Of a DNA stretch of 64,000 nt, positions 7,830 to 15,903 are shown piece by piece (the first letter of the stretch is position 1; each line of letters opens with the position of its first letter). The translations under genes were made by a program, and so were the position numbers. Origin of the DNA: Amycolatopsis sp. NBC_00345 (GTDB lineage: Bacteria; Actinomycetota; Actinomycetes; Mycobacteriales; Pseudonocardiaceae); assembly GCF_036116635.1 (NCBI RefSeq), contig NZ_CP107995.1:1736001-1800000 (forward strand), written 5' to 3'. The notes below the pieces were generated by a model, which did no database searches, had not been told where the DNA came from, and saw only the letters and a program-made list of their open reading frames with translations.

Positions 7830-8216
7830 ATGACGCATCGGCAGCCGCTGCCAGCCGACCTGTTCGACGAGCTGTGCCCGTCCTCGCTGGTGCCGTTCCG
7901 CGTCGGTGACAAGTGGGCGGCCCTGGTCATTCGCTGCCTGGAAGACGGTCCGCGCCGATTCTCCGAGCTGCGCGTGCCACTGCGCCGGGTCACCCCGAAA
8001 GTGCTCACGCAGTCGCTACGCGGCCTGGAACGCGCCGGGCTCGTGTCCCGCACGGCGCACGCCGACCCGAAACTGGGGGTGCACTACGCACTGACGCCGC
8101 TCGGCCGCAGCATGCTGGAGCCGCTGGAGGCCGCATACGCCTGGGCGGCGGAGCACTGGGACGAGCTGCTCGACGCGCGAGAGCGGTACGAAGCCCCAGC
8201 CGTGGGCCGAAACTGA
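7830..8216 (+). CDS. HxlR-family winged-helix regulator
   Basis: A 128-residue MarR/HxlR-type DNA-binding protein. It has the family signature: CPSSLVPFRVGDKWAALVI, then RRFSELR, the recognition helix VTPKVLTQSLRGLERAGLVSR and the wing YALTPLGRS. Only one N-terminal Cys (Cys16, in ELCPSS) is present, the position used for redox or electrophile sensing in QorR/YodB-like members. The ATG at 7830 follows AGGAGATCACC. It very likely controls the divergent NmrA-like oxidoreductase through the palindrome at 7762-7794. Confidence 0.9.
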   Translation: MTHRQPLPADLFDELCPSSLVPFRVGDKWAALVIRCLEDGPRRFSELRVPLRRVTPKVLTQSLRGLERAGLVSRTAHADPKLGVHYALTPLGRSMLEPLEAAYAWAAEHWDELLDARERYEAPAVGRN

Positions 8217-8517
8217 CCGGACTGGTCCCTGCCCCGCATCAGACCGGAAACAAGAATCCTAAGTGGACAGAAGCGCGCGGTAGTGGTCCGTGCCCGGTTT
8301 CATCCCGTGGCCGGGATCGGCGTTGTACAGGCCGTCGGGACCCTGGGGTCCGAAGCTGCAGGGCTGGTACAGCGCCGCGGACGAGGGCCCGTCCCGGCGC
8401 GGTCGCCGGCCGGGATTTCTTTCGATACCGGGCGGATCCTGTCCGGTAATGCCTCTAACGTCTCCGGTGTCCCTCGGAGGACGTGCCAGCCGTCCTCCAG
8501 CGCCGAAAGGATCCACC
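8217..8517. other. Intergenic region with possible gene fragment
   Basis: 301 bases without a supported gene. On the minus strand, roughly 8259-8400 reads like a protein C-terminus (ALYQPCSFGPQGPDGL, ending YRALLST and a stop), but the frame upstream becomes low-quality. It could be a truncated gene end. I see no clear promoter; the VOC gene's ribosome-binding site lies at the right edge. Confidence 0.25.
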
Positions 8518-8922
8518 GTGCAGTTCGTTTCCGTCCGTGTCATCAGCGGCGATGTCGCCCGCCTGGCCGATTTCTACGAGCAGGCGACCGGCCTCGAGGG
8601 GCGGCGGCCGGCCGAGCAGTTCGCCGAGTTCGCGGGCCCGTCGGGAAAACTGGCGATCGGCGGTGTCCAGACGATGCCGCTGCTGGATGCCGGGGCGGAG
8701 CGCACCACGATCCTGGAGTTCCTCGTCGAGGACGTCGACCGGGAGTACGAGCGGCTGATGCGCCTGGCTGTTGTCCCCGAGATCGTGCAGGAGCCGACCA
8801 CCATGCCGTGGGGAAACCGTTCGCTGCTGTTCCGCGACCCCGACGGGAACCTGGTCAACTTCTTCACCCCGCCCACCGGGGACGCGCGTCAGGCGTCGAT
8901 CCGGACGACCGCGTTGTTGTAG
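8518..8922 (+). CDS. VOC (glyoxalase/bleomycin-resistance fold) protein
   Basis: A 134-residue vicinal-oxygen-chelate domain protein. It opens VQFVSVRVISGDVARLADFYEQATGL, the usual first beta-alpha unit, and ends with the hallmark FRDPDGNLVNFFTP. These proteins bind a metal or a hydrophobic ligand and may act as dioxygenases, isomerases or drug-binding resistance proteins; the sequence does not say which. The GTG at 8518 follows GAAAGGATCCACC and gives a canonical N-terminus. Upstream in-frame starts add sequence with no family match. Its last 34 bases overlap the 3' end of the convergent lipoprotein gene, because the frame runs about 12 codons past the usual VOC end. Confidence 0.8.
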   Translation: MQFVSVRVISGDVARLADFYEQATGLEGRRPAEQFAEFAGPSGKLAIGGVQTMPLLDAGAERTTILEFLVEDVDREYERLMRLAVVPEIVQEPTTMPWGNRSLLFRDPDGNLVNFFTPPTGDARQASIRTTALL

Positions 8923-9293
8923 GTGACCTCGGGGAAGGTCAGCCGGCTGCGGTTCCCCTCGTCGAACATGCCTTCCTGCGTCGGGTTGGGGTGGGTGATC
9001 GCGCCGCCGCCGTCCTGGGTGATGGCCACGAACGTGATCGTCTGGACGCCGAGCACGCCGTCGAGCTGGATCTTGTCCCCGGACGTGACGTGCACCTGGC
9101 AGTGGCCGTCCAGGCACGAAGCGAAGTCCCGGCCGTCGTCGGTGGGCTTGGGGCTCGGCGGGGGAGTCGCGGAGCTGCTGGCCGGAGTGGGTGCGGTCGG
9201 GTTCGGCGACGGGGGAGCGGGCGCCGGGGAACATGCCGCGGCCGCGCCCAGCAGAAGCACCGCCGTCGCCGCACGCACGAGAGACCTGTTCAT
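8889..9293 (-). CDS. Small secreted lipoprotein of unknown function
   Basis: A 134-residue lipoprotein. The signal peptide MNRSLVRAATAVLLLGAAAAC has an acceptable lipobox (GAAAAC) with the lipidated Cys at residue 21. A Pro/Ser/Thr-rich tether of about 30 residues follows, then a compact domain (FASCLDGHCQVHVTSGDKI ... QLDGVLGVQTITFVAI) with two Cys that may form a disulfide. The fold looks like a small beta-sandwich, but I do not recognise a family. It would sit on the outer face of the cell membrane. Its 3' end overlaps the VOC gene. Confidence 0.7.
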   Translation of the reverse strand: MNRSLVRAATAVLLLGAAAACSPAPAPPSPNPTAPTPASSSATPPPSPKPTDDGRDFASCLDGHCQVHVTSGDKIQLDGVLGVQTITFVAITQDGGGAITHPNPTQEGMFDEGNRSRLTFPEVTYNNAVVRIDA

Positions 9294-9386
9294 GGCGTCG
9301 CAGGTTACCGTCGGTTTCCGGGAGGGGTCCCCGGAAACCGACGGAGGTACAACGTCTTCGATTCGGCCGGTCGTTACCGAGGCCGG

Positions 9387-9874
9387 TTATTCCGGCAGTT
9401 CCGAGGTGCCGGCGCCGATATTCGGTCCCCACAGGAATGACCGCAGGAATTCCCGTGTCCCGGCCGCGTCGAGGTGTTCGGGCGTCCGGCCGGTGCCGGG
9501 GCGGTGGTGTGTCGGCGATTCCGCCGAGGTCGCGCACGTGCTGTGGTTCGGGCGGCTGCTCGGGTTCCGGCTCCGGTTCGGGGAACTTCTCGCGGTAGCG
9601 GCCGACGATGGTGCCCATCGTCTGCTGGTCGTCGCCGATCGTTTCGGCCATCACGTCGCCGAGCCGTTCCGGCAGGCGGGCCTGGGCGCGACGCAGGGTG
9701 CTCAGCACCGCCGCGGCCACTTTCGCCCCGGTCGATTCGCGTACCCCGTCGGTAATGCGCAAGTCCGTGACATTCCCGGCGGAATCCACGGTGACCGAAA
9801 TCATGCCATCCGGGGGTGGCGGCCTGCATGGCTTGGTAGCGCTCGGCTTTCGCCTTCGCGGCCGCGATTCGTTG
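9387..9874 (-). pseudogene. YbaB/EbfC-like nucleoid-associated protein, 5'-truncated and frameshifted
   Basis: Read on the minus strand, three frames together give one family member. First comes RIAAAKAKAERYQAMQAATP, immediately after a stop at 9875-9877 and without a start codon. Next, shifted by one base near 9808, is PDGMISVTVDSAGNVTDLRI and on to GRYREKFPEPEPEPEQPPEP. After another shift near 9490 comes LDAAGTREFLRSFLWGPN, ending ELPE and a stop at 9387. The middle part has the YbaB pattern (S-x-D-G-x-V-x-V-T-V ... G-x-x-x-D-L) found in actinobacterial proteins near ESX/WXG100 genes. The missing N-terminus and two shifts mark it as dead. A sequencing-error origin would still not restore the start. 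Confidence 0.5.
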
Positions 9875-10045
9875 TCAGGTGGGGGTGCCGCGGCTCAGAT
9901 CGACCAGTGGGTCTTGAGGCGGAGGAGCACCGAAAGCCAGGGGCGGTGGGAATGACGGAGCCAGAAAAGCACCCGGTACGGCTCATTCGGCGCCGAATGC
10001 CGGATTTCACTCGAACAGCCCAGCACCGAGGGTCGGCCGTTTCGG

Positions 10046-10990
10046 GTGTTGCCTGGCACAGTCCGCGTTGTGTCGCTGGACGATCTGCCGGACTGGTTGC
10101 CCGCTTGGTGCCGGGATCATTTGGGCAGCGCGCCCGGCGGTGTGCTGTTCCGGCTGCACCGGATGTCGACGGTGTTCGGCCTCCGGTTGGCCGGGGGCGG
10201 GGACGTTGTGGTCAAGGCGCGCGCCGATGACGGCCGGGCCGGGTCGTGCGTGGCGGCCCAGACCTGGTTGGCCGAGCGGGGGTTTCCGTGTGCCCGGCCG
10301 TTGACGCCGGTGGTCGCTGTCGGTTCGCTGGCCGTGCACGCCGAGGAGTTCCGGCGCGGTGGCGAGGTGCTGCGCGGGGACTCGCCGGACGTGGCGGTGC
10401 GTTACGCGGAGGTGTTCGCCAGGCTGATGGCCGGGCTGTCCGGCGCGGCCATCGCGCCGCCGTTGCCGAATCCGCGCTGGATGCGTTGGGACCACCCGGA
10501 TCCCGGGGTGTGGCCGGCCATCGGTTTCCTCGATAGTCGGGACCAGGCTGCGGTACCCGCGTACGTCGTGGACACGGCCGCCCGGGCTCGCGAGCGGATG
10601 TTGGCCACGAGTCTGCCGTGTGTGCTGGGCCACGCGGACTTCGAGGCCCAGAACCTCCGGTGGCACGGCCGGGAGGTGTGGGCGGTGCACGACTGGGACA
10701 GCCTGGCGTGGCAGCCGGAGGCAGCGCTGGCGGGCGCGGCGAGTGGGACGTTCGCGAGCGCCGGGCCGCCCACACTGGCGCCGGTCGAAAGCTCGGAGGT
10801 GTTCCTGGAGTCCTATCAGGACATTCGGGGTCGCCGGTTCACGGCCGTGGAACAGGAAATCGCGTGGGCGGCCAGCTTGTGGCCGGCGGCGCACAACGCG
10901 CGATGGGAGGCACTGCACGGCGACGCCCCGGTGTGCGGTGATGCGCTCCGGGCGCAAGCGGTTGAACGCCTTCGCCGGGCGAGCGCTTAG
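10046..10990 (+). CDS. Aminoglycoside-phosphotransferase-fold (APH-like) kinase
   Basis: A 314-residue protein of the APH/choline-kinase fold. It shows the N-lobe lysine strand DVVVKARADDG, the catalytic loop GHADFEAQNLRW (H-x-D-x-x-x-x-N, near residues 194-200) and the metal-binding VHDWDSL. These kinases phosphorylate small hydroxylated molecules or act on antibiotics; nothing here identifies the substrate. It is diverged from true resistance enzymes. The start is uncertain: GTG at 10046 has a weak GAGGG 13 bases upstream, while GTG at 10070 would begin VSLDDLPDWL. It stands alone, beside a dead AraC gene end. Confidence 0.75.
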   Translation: MLPGTVRVVSLDDLPDWLPAWCRDHLGSAPGGVLFRLHRMSTVFGLRLAGGGDVVVKARADDGRAGSCVAAQTWLAERGFPCARPLTPVVAVGSLAVHAEEFRRGGEVLRGDSPDVAVRYAEVFARLMAGLSGAAIAPPLPNPRWMRWDHPDPGVWPAIGFLDSRDQAAVPAYVVDTAARARERMLATSLPCVLGHADFEAQNLRWHGREVWAVHDWDSLAWQPEAALAGAASGTFASAGPPTLAPVESSEVFLESYQDIRGRRFTAVEQEIAWAASLWPAAHNARWEALHGDAPVCGDALRAQAVERLRRASA

Positions 10991-11121
10991 TTGCGTGGTC
11001 GCGAGAAGGCCCGTTCCCCGCGTTGCCGGGTGAGCCACTGGCCCGGTGAGGCGCCGATCTCCTCGCGGAAGCGGCGGGTGAACGTCCGGGTGCTCATCGG
11101 CTCCTGGGCCGCCAGGTCCCG
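10987..11121 (-). pseudogene. AraC/GlxA-type HTH C-terminal fragment
   Basis: The last 43 codons of an AraC-type DNA-binding domain: DLAAQEPMSTRTFTRRFREE, then IGASPGQWLTRQRGERAF. The second HTH and the P-x-x-W-L-x-x-x-R signature are recognisable. There is no N-terminal part, and the preceding minus-strand sequence has no homology. After RQR the normal VERARELLE is replaced by an unrelated run to a stop. This is a gene end left by deletion. It overlaps the 3' end of the APH-like gene by 4 bases. Confidence 0.6.
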
Positions 11122-11257
11122 GGGCGAAGGTGCTGCCCCGGCGCTGATCTGGGGTGCCGACCGCTTCGGCCCCGCGGAGGGCGAGAACGCGGCCAAGGAG
11201 CTGCGTGGGCGACTGCTGGCGATCCCGGTGACGGAGCCGATCGCGCACCAGGCCTGA
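11122..11257 (+). other. Possible C-terminal fragment of an unidentified protein
   Basis: One plus-strand frame reads PALIWGADRFGPAEG, then ELRGRLLAIPVTEPIAHQA and a stop at 11255-11257. It has the composition of a real protein C-terminus but no start or N-terminal part, and it abuts the AraC fragment on the other strand. I cannot name the family; a flavodoxin-like reductase is one weak possibility. It is probably a deletion-junction remnant. Confidence 0.3.
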
Positions 11258-11453
11258 TTTGACTGCGGGACAACAGATTCCGAACCTCGAACGCCTGGCT
11301 GCGACGAGACGATCTCGGTCAGGCATCGGGGCGACCGTGAAAGAACCTAGGACTTTCGGGCAGTCCCGGTGGTCGCCGAGGGCTGGCAGGCGGCCGGTCT
11401 GGAATCGTCGGGGGTGCATGATCATCGTGGATCGGGAAGGGATTTTTGCGGGT

Positions 11454-12926
11454 ATGCCTGAAAATCTGACGCAGCGGCTGGCCGAGCACGCCCGTGAACA
11501 GGGGTGGAACGAGCACGTCGCCTTCCTGGCCGACGATCGGGCTTGGACGTTCTCCGAGGTCTTCGCCGGCGCGGCCCGGGTTTCGGCCGGGTACCAGGCC
11601 GCGGGGCTGCGGCCGGGGGACCGGGTCCTGCTCGCGCTGCCCGACAGCGTCGAACTGGTCTGGTGCCTGCTCGGGGCCTGGCAGGCCGGGCTGGCCGCGA
11701 TCCCGGTGAACGTCCAGATGAGCGAGCCGGACCTGGTCCGGGACGTGGCGACCGCGGAGCCGGCGCTGGCCGTGGTCGACCCGGAGACCGCGGGCTGGCT
11801 CGACGACGCCGGATCGGTGCCGACCACCAATGCGGACAAACTGGCCGTGGCCGCACCGGATTCCCGGTTCGACGCGGGCGGGGACGCGCCGGCGCTGGCC
11901 ATGTTCACCTCCGGCACCACGGGCGCGCCGAAGCTGCGCTTCTTCCGCCACCGCGATCTGGCCGGCGGAAGGAGCAAGCTCAACGCCGACGGCCCCGGGG
12001 TCGTCGGGCTTTCGGTGTCCCGGATGTACTTTCTGGGCGGTTTGATGGTGTCCCTGTTCGGTGCGCTCGAAGGCGGGCGGACCTCCGTGCTCTCGCGGCC
12101 GCGGGCGACGCCGGCGGCCGCGCTGGAGCTCATGCGCCGCCACCGGGTCACGACGTTGTTCGCCCAGCCCAGCTTCCTGGCCCGGCTGCTGCTCGAGCCC
12201 GGCCACGCCGAAGTACTCGGAGCGTTGACGCAGGTGTCGTGCGCCGGAGAGGTGCTTTCCGCGCGGCTGCGCGAACAACTCGTGCCGATCCTCGGGGACC
12301 GGCTGGTCAACGGCTACGGCGCCACCGAAATCGGCGGGATCGCCGTCGGCCGGCCCGCGGCGTACGACACGCCGTCGGCGGTCGGGCCGGCCTGGGACGG
12401 GCGGCCGGTGCGGATCCTCGACGCCGGGGGACAGCCGCTGCCCACGGGCGAGCGCGGCGAGCTGCAGATCCGTGTTCCATTCGCCACGCGCGGGGTGGCC
12501 AAGGGCAGTCTCGGACCGGACCAGCTGACCGACACCTGGTGGCCGACCGGAGACCTGGCCTCGATCGACGAGAACCAGGTCGTGCACGTCTACGGCCGGC
12601 TCGACGACGTCGAGGTGATCGGCGGGCAGAACGTGGTCCCGGCCGAGGTCGAGCGGCTGCTCGAAAGCCACCCGCGCGTGCTCGAAGCGGCGGTCAGCGC
12701 CGTGCGGCGCCCGACCGGGGAAACCAGCCTGCGCGCCTACGCGGTCGCCGTCCCGGGAGCCGGCGACCGCGAAGCGCTGGGGGCCGAACTGATCGAGCTG
12801 GCCCAGGCCAGCTTGTCCTGGTATAAGGTCCCGCAGGACGTGGCCTGGCTGGACGCGTTGCCCCGCAACGGAAACAGCAAGGTACTGCGCCGGAAGCTCC
12901 GCGCGGACGGCGATCAGTACGCCTAG
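11454..12926 (+). CDS. AMP-dependent acyl-CoA synthetase / ligase
   Basis: A 490-residue ANL-superfamily enzyme that activates a carboxylic acid as acyl-AMP and transfers it to CoA. Motifs in order: MFTSGTTGAPK (P-loop, residues 150-160), NGYGATEIGG (about 287-295), TGDLAS (near 366), GRLDDVEVIGGQNVVPAEVE (hinge and C-terminal lobe) and PRNGNSKVLRRK with the adenylation Lys near 476. Length fits the short benzoate/fatty-acid ligase types. ATG 11454 (MPENLTQRL) is preferred as the family-like N-terminus; an in-frame ATG at 11418, five bases after a GGGGG run, is an alternative. The acid substrate cannot be read from sequence. It is convergent with the GH2 gene. Confidence 0.85.
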   Translation: MPENLTQRLAEHAREQGWNEHVAFLADDRAWTFSEVFAGAARVSAGYQAAGLRPGDRVLLALPDSVELVWCLLGAWQAGLAAIPVNVQMSEPDLVRDVATAEPALAVVDPETAGWLDDAGSVPTTNADKLAVAAPDSRFDAGGDAPALAMFTSGTTGAPKLRFFRHRDLAGGRSKLNADGPGVVGLSVSRMYFLGGLMVSLFGALEGGRTSVLSRPRATPAAALELMRRHRVTTLFAQPSFLARLLLEPGHAEVLGALTQVSCAGEVLSARLREQLVPILGDRLVNGYGATEIGGIAVGRPAAYDTPSAVGPAWDGRPVRILDAGGQPLPTGERGELQIRVPFATRGVAKGSLGPDQLTDTWWPTGDLASIDENQVVHVYGRLDDVEVIGGQNVVPAEVERLLESHPRVLEAAVSAVRRPTGETSLRAYAVAVPGAGDREALGAELIELAQASLSWYKVPQDVAWLDALPRNGNSKVLRRKLRADGDQYA

Positions 12927-12941
12927 CGCGGGGCTCGGCGG

Positions 12942-15752
12942 CTAGGTGTTGAACGTCTTCGTCGGCGGCTGGGTGGACAAGGCCGGCTGGTTGAAGGTGA
13001 CGGCCACGCCGCGTCCCCGCAGCCGGGACGCGCGCTGGTCGATCTTCCAGCCGTCGACCCGCACCCCGATGTCGCCGGCCCGCGGTGAGCCGCTCAGCCC
13101 GACCCGGGCGGTGCCCGACTCGCGGTGGGCCAGGTTCAGGTAGTTGTCGCTGAACGTCGCCGGCAGGACGCGTTCGCCGGTGCGGGTGTTGTACACCTGC
13201 AGGTGCAGCATCAGCGCCATGGCCTGGCCGATGTTCTCGACCTCCACCGCCAGTTCGAGGCCGTCCCGCCCGTGCTGCGCGGTGGCCGTGACGGCGACGG
13301 CGGCCGGAGCCAGGTCGTCCAGGCTCGCGAATCCCTTGGCCCGGGCCAGGTTCTCGACCCAGGAGAAGTTGCGGACCAGCTCCGCCCCGTGCGGGTCCGT
13401 GAGCGAGAGCCGGACGAAGGCGACGTCGCCCGGCGCGGTCTTCAGCTGCGCGGCGACGTTGCCGACCACGGTGTGGCCGGACGCCGTGGCTCCGTTGACA
13501 CGCAAGGAAGTGCTGGCGAACGCCGTCCCGTCGAGGCCGTAGAGCGTGACGGCGACAGTGCCCGGCACCACCGCCCGGGTGTGGTTGGCCACCACCACGT
13601 CGAACGTTTTGCTATCGAGGATCACGTTGACCCGTCGGCACGCGTGCTGAACCGCATAGAACGCCGAATGCGCTTCGAGGTCGTGGCTGTACATCTGCCA
13701 GACGAAGCTGGGCTGCGCGGGATTGGTCATCCACATGATGACGCCGGTGCGCGGGTAGGGCTTGCCCGGCGCGGCGCCGGTCATGCTCGCGGCGTGCGAC
13801 TCGAAGATCGACTTGACGCACTCGTAGTTCATCAGCTGGGACTTGCGGGCGAAGTCCGCGAGGTTCCGCACTTCGCCGTATCGCTGCGCAGTGAGCGCGA
13901 GGTAGCCCGCGCCGCCTCCGTTGCCCCCGTTGCCGTTGACGTCCCGGTCGGCCCAGAAGTCGTCCGGGTGCTCCCACGACGGCTCGGGGAGCATCTTCCG
14001 GATGAACTCCAGCGTCGGGATCGAGTACGAGCCGACCTCGTTGTGGAACGGCGGCCAGTGCGTGCCGTCGTTGGTCGTGAAGTGGGTGGCGGGGGTGACC
14101 CAGTGGTACGGCCCGCCCGAGGTGTACCCGCCGATGGGGTTCTCGCCGGTGTCGCCGGCCGAACTGGTCAGCACGGCCCGCTGCGGGTCCAGCTCGGCGA
14201 CCAGCGCGTCCAGGCCGTCGATGATCGGCTGCGGCGGCGGGCCCTCGTTGCCGCCGCACCAGAGCAGGATCGACGGGTGGTTGCGGAACCGCACGATGCA
14301 GTCGCGGATGTTGTCCAGGTCGCGGGCGGTGTTCGCCGGGCCGGGGCCCTCGGTCGAGGAGAAGAAGTCCTGCCAGACGAGGATGCCGTTCTGGTCGCAG
14401 GCCTCGAAGAAGTCCTCGGTGCTGCTCTGGCCGTTCCAGTTCCGGATCAGGTTGAGGTTGGCGTCGCGGTGCATCCGCACCTGCTCGAAGAGCCGTTCCC
14501 GCGGGATGCGCTTGAGCGCCTCGTCCAGGCCCCAGTTGCCGCCCATCACCAGGATCGGCTGGTTGTTGACGGTGATCGCCAGGACGTCGACCGTCGCGCC
14601 GGACGGGGACGGGAACGGCTGGGTGTACTCGATCCGCCGGACGCCGAAGTCCACCGTCCGCTCGTCGCACACCTGCCCGCCGGACTCGACGCCGATCGTG
14701 AGCCGGTAGCGGTACGGGTCGCCGTACCCGTTGGGCCACCACAGCTTCGGGCGGTCCAGCCGTAGGCCGGGGATGTCTTTCGGCGTTAGCGTGACCGTGG
14801 AGGACCCGGCGGCCACGGTCACGGTCCGCCGGAACTCGCGGCCGTCGAGGGAGCCTTTGACCACCACGGATCTGGACGAGCTGAACGCGCTGTCGAGGGT
14901 GAGGCCGACGGTGACGTCGGCCGTGCGCAGATCCGCGGAGAGCGTCGGATCGACGCGCACGTCGGACAGCCGGACCGGGCCGGTGGTGGACCAGGTGACC
15001 GGCTGCCAGATGCCCAGGTCCCGGTCGGGGATGGTGGGCAGCCAGTCCCAGCCGGCCGTGCAGAAGAACGTCGGCCCGTTCTCCAGGGTGATCCCGGTCG
15101 GGCCGCCGTTACGCCCGCCGCGCGTCACACCGCTGGTGTAGCTCGGTTTCAGCGGGCCTTCGGCGTAGTCCAGCTTGCCGATCAGCACCGCGAGATACGC
15201 CTGGCCGCCCGCCTTCGCGACGATGTCGGTGATATCGAAGACGCCGCGCTTGAACGCGCCCTCGATGGTGCCCACTTCGGTGCCGTTGAGCCAGATGGTC
15301 GCCAGGTAGTTGATGCCGCCGAACTCCAGCCAGAACCGCTGGCCCGGGATCAGCCGCGGCACGGCGAACGCGACCCGGTACCAGTAGCCGGTGTCCTTCA
15401 GGGTGTCCGGGACGGTGTCGGTGACGATGTGGCCGTACAGCGGATCGGGGTACTCGCCGTTGGCGATCATGCTCGTGAGCGGCGTGCCCGGCACGACGGC
15501 GGGTTTCAGGCCGGCGATGCCCTGCGCGCTGGATAGCCGGCTCCCGGGCGACGTGGTCCCGTCGGCGGCGGTGAAGGTCCAGCCGCTGGTGATCTCGCGG
15601 CCGCCGGTGCTGAGGGCCGGGGTACCCGCGGTGCCTGGGGCGCTGCCCGGTTCCGCGCCGGCGGTGCCGGACAGCCCGAGGACGCCGAGAGCGCCGCCGC
15701 CGGCGATGGCGATCCCGCTGGACAGGAAACGCCTGCGGTTCAACTGGGTCAC
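12942..15752 (-). CDS. Tat-exported GH2 glycoside hydrolase (exo-beta-glucosaminidase/beta-mannosidase type)
   Basis: A 936-residue secreted GH2 enzyme. The N-terminus LNRRRFLSSGIAIAGGGALG is a twin-arginine signal. The family layout follows: jelly-roll (GYWYRVAFAVP, IWLNGTEVG), Ig-like domain, TIM barrel and C-terminal beta domains. The likely acid/base is Glu503 in WCGGNEG and the nucleophile Glu572 in FHNEVGS. NWNGQSSTEDFFEACDQNG is the usual barrel signature. Closest in style to the exo-beta-D-glucosaminidase (chitosan exo-enzyme) and endo-beta-mannosidase groups; the exact sugar is not decidable here. GTG 15752 is chosen because GGGAG precedes it and the Tat motif begins eight residues in. 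A longer TTG start at 15824 falls on a putative -35 box. Confidence 0.85.
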   Translation of the reverse strand: MTQLNRRRFLSSGIAIAGGGALGVLGLSGTAGAEPGSAPGTAGTPALSTGGREITSGWTFTAADGTTSPGSRLSSAQGIAGLKPAVVPGTPLTSMIANGEYPDPLYGHIVTDTVPDTLKDTGYWYRVAFAVPRLIPGQRFWLEFGGINYLATIWLNGTEVGTIEGAFKRGVFDITDIVAKAGGQAYLAVLIGKLDYAEGPLKPSYTSGVTRGGRNGGPTGITLENGPTFFCTAGWDWLPTIPDRDLGIWQPVTWSTTGPVRLSDVRVDPTLSADLRTADVTVGLTLDSAFSSSRSVVVKGSLDGREFRRTVTVAAGSSTVTLTPKDIPGLRLDRPKLWWPNGYGDPYRYRLTIGVESGGQVCDERTVDFGVRRIEYTQPFPSPSGATVDVLAITVNNQPILVMGGNWGLDEALKRIPRERLFEQVRMHRDANLNLIRNWNGQSSTEDFFEACDQNGILVWQDFFSSTEGPGPANTARDLDNIRDCIVRFRNHPSILLWCGGNEGPPPQPIIDGLDALVAELDPQRAVLTSSAGDTGENPIGGYTSGGPYHWVTPATHFTTNDGTHWPPFHNEVGSYSIPTLEFIRKMLPEPSWEHPDDFWADRDVNGNGGNGGGAGYLALTAQRYGEVRNLADFARKSQLMNYECVKSIFESHAASMTGAAPGKPYPRTGVIMWMTNPAQPSFVWQMYSHDLEAHSAFYAVQHACRRVNVILDSKTFDVVVANHTRAVVPGTVAVTLYGLDGTAFASTSLRVNGATASGHTVVGNVAAQLKTAPGDVAFVRLSLTDPHGAELVRNFSWVENLARAKGFASLDDLAPAAVAVTATAQHGRDGLELAVEVENIGQAMALMLHLQVYNTRTGERVLPATFSDNYLNLAHRESGTARVGLSGSPRAGDIGVRVDGWKIDQRASRLRGRGVAVTFNQPALSTQPPTKTFNT

Positions 15753-15801
15753 GTCGCTCCCGATGACATCGTTGTCAGCCTGCCTGTGGGATCTATGATC
15801 C

Positions 15802-15824
15802 GCAGCGGCCGATCCCTTTGTCAA
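15802..15824 (-). promoter_or_regulatory. Putative promoter of the GH2 gene (part)
   Basis: On the minus strand a perfect -35 TTGACA (15819-15824) is followed after 18 bases by GATCAT, a 4-of-6 match to TATAAT, ending near 15795. The GH2 GTG lies about 45 bases further on. The -35 is strong and the -10 weak. Confidence 0.35.
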
Positions 15825-15903
15825 GCAGTCTGTCTACTGTGGACAAACCAGGCGGGTGGGCCGCCGCCGACGCGGAGACGGCCCACCCGATGGGAAACGG
15901 GGC

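Noticed and set aside
8455..9387. Continuation of the YbaB-like frame leftwards through the lipoprotein and VOC genes
   Set aside because: That translation has no homology and runs through well-supported genes; the true C-terminal piece ends at 9387 in another frame.
13125..14765. 546-codon plus-strand frame opposite the GH2 gene
   Set aside because: Antisense shadow of a high-GC gene with Gly/Arg/Val-rich translation; the GH2 reading has full catalytic motifs.
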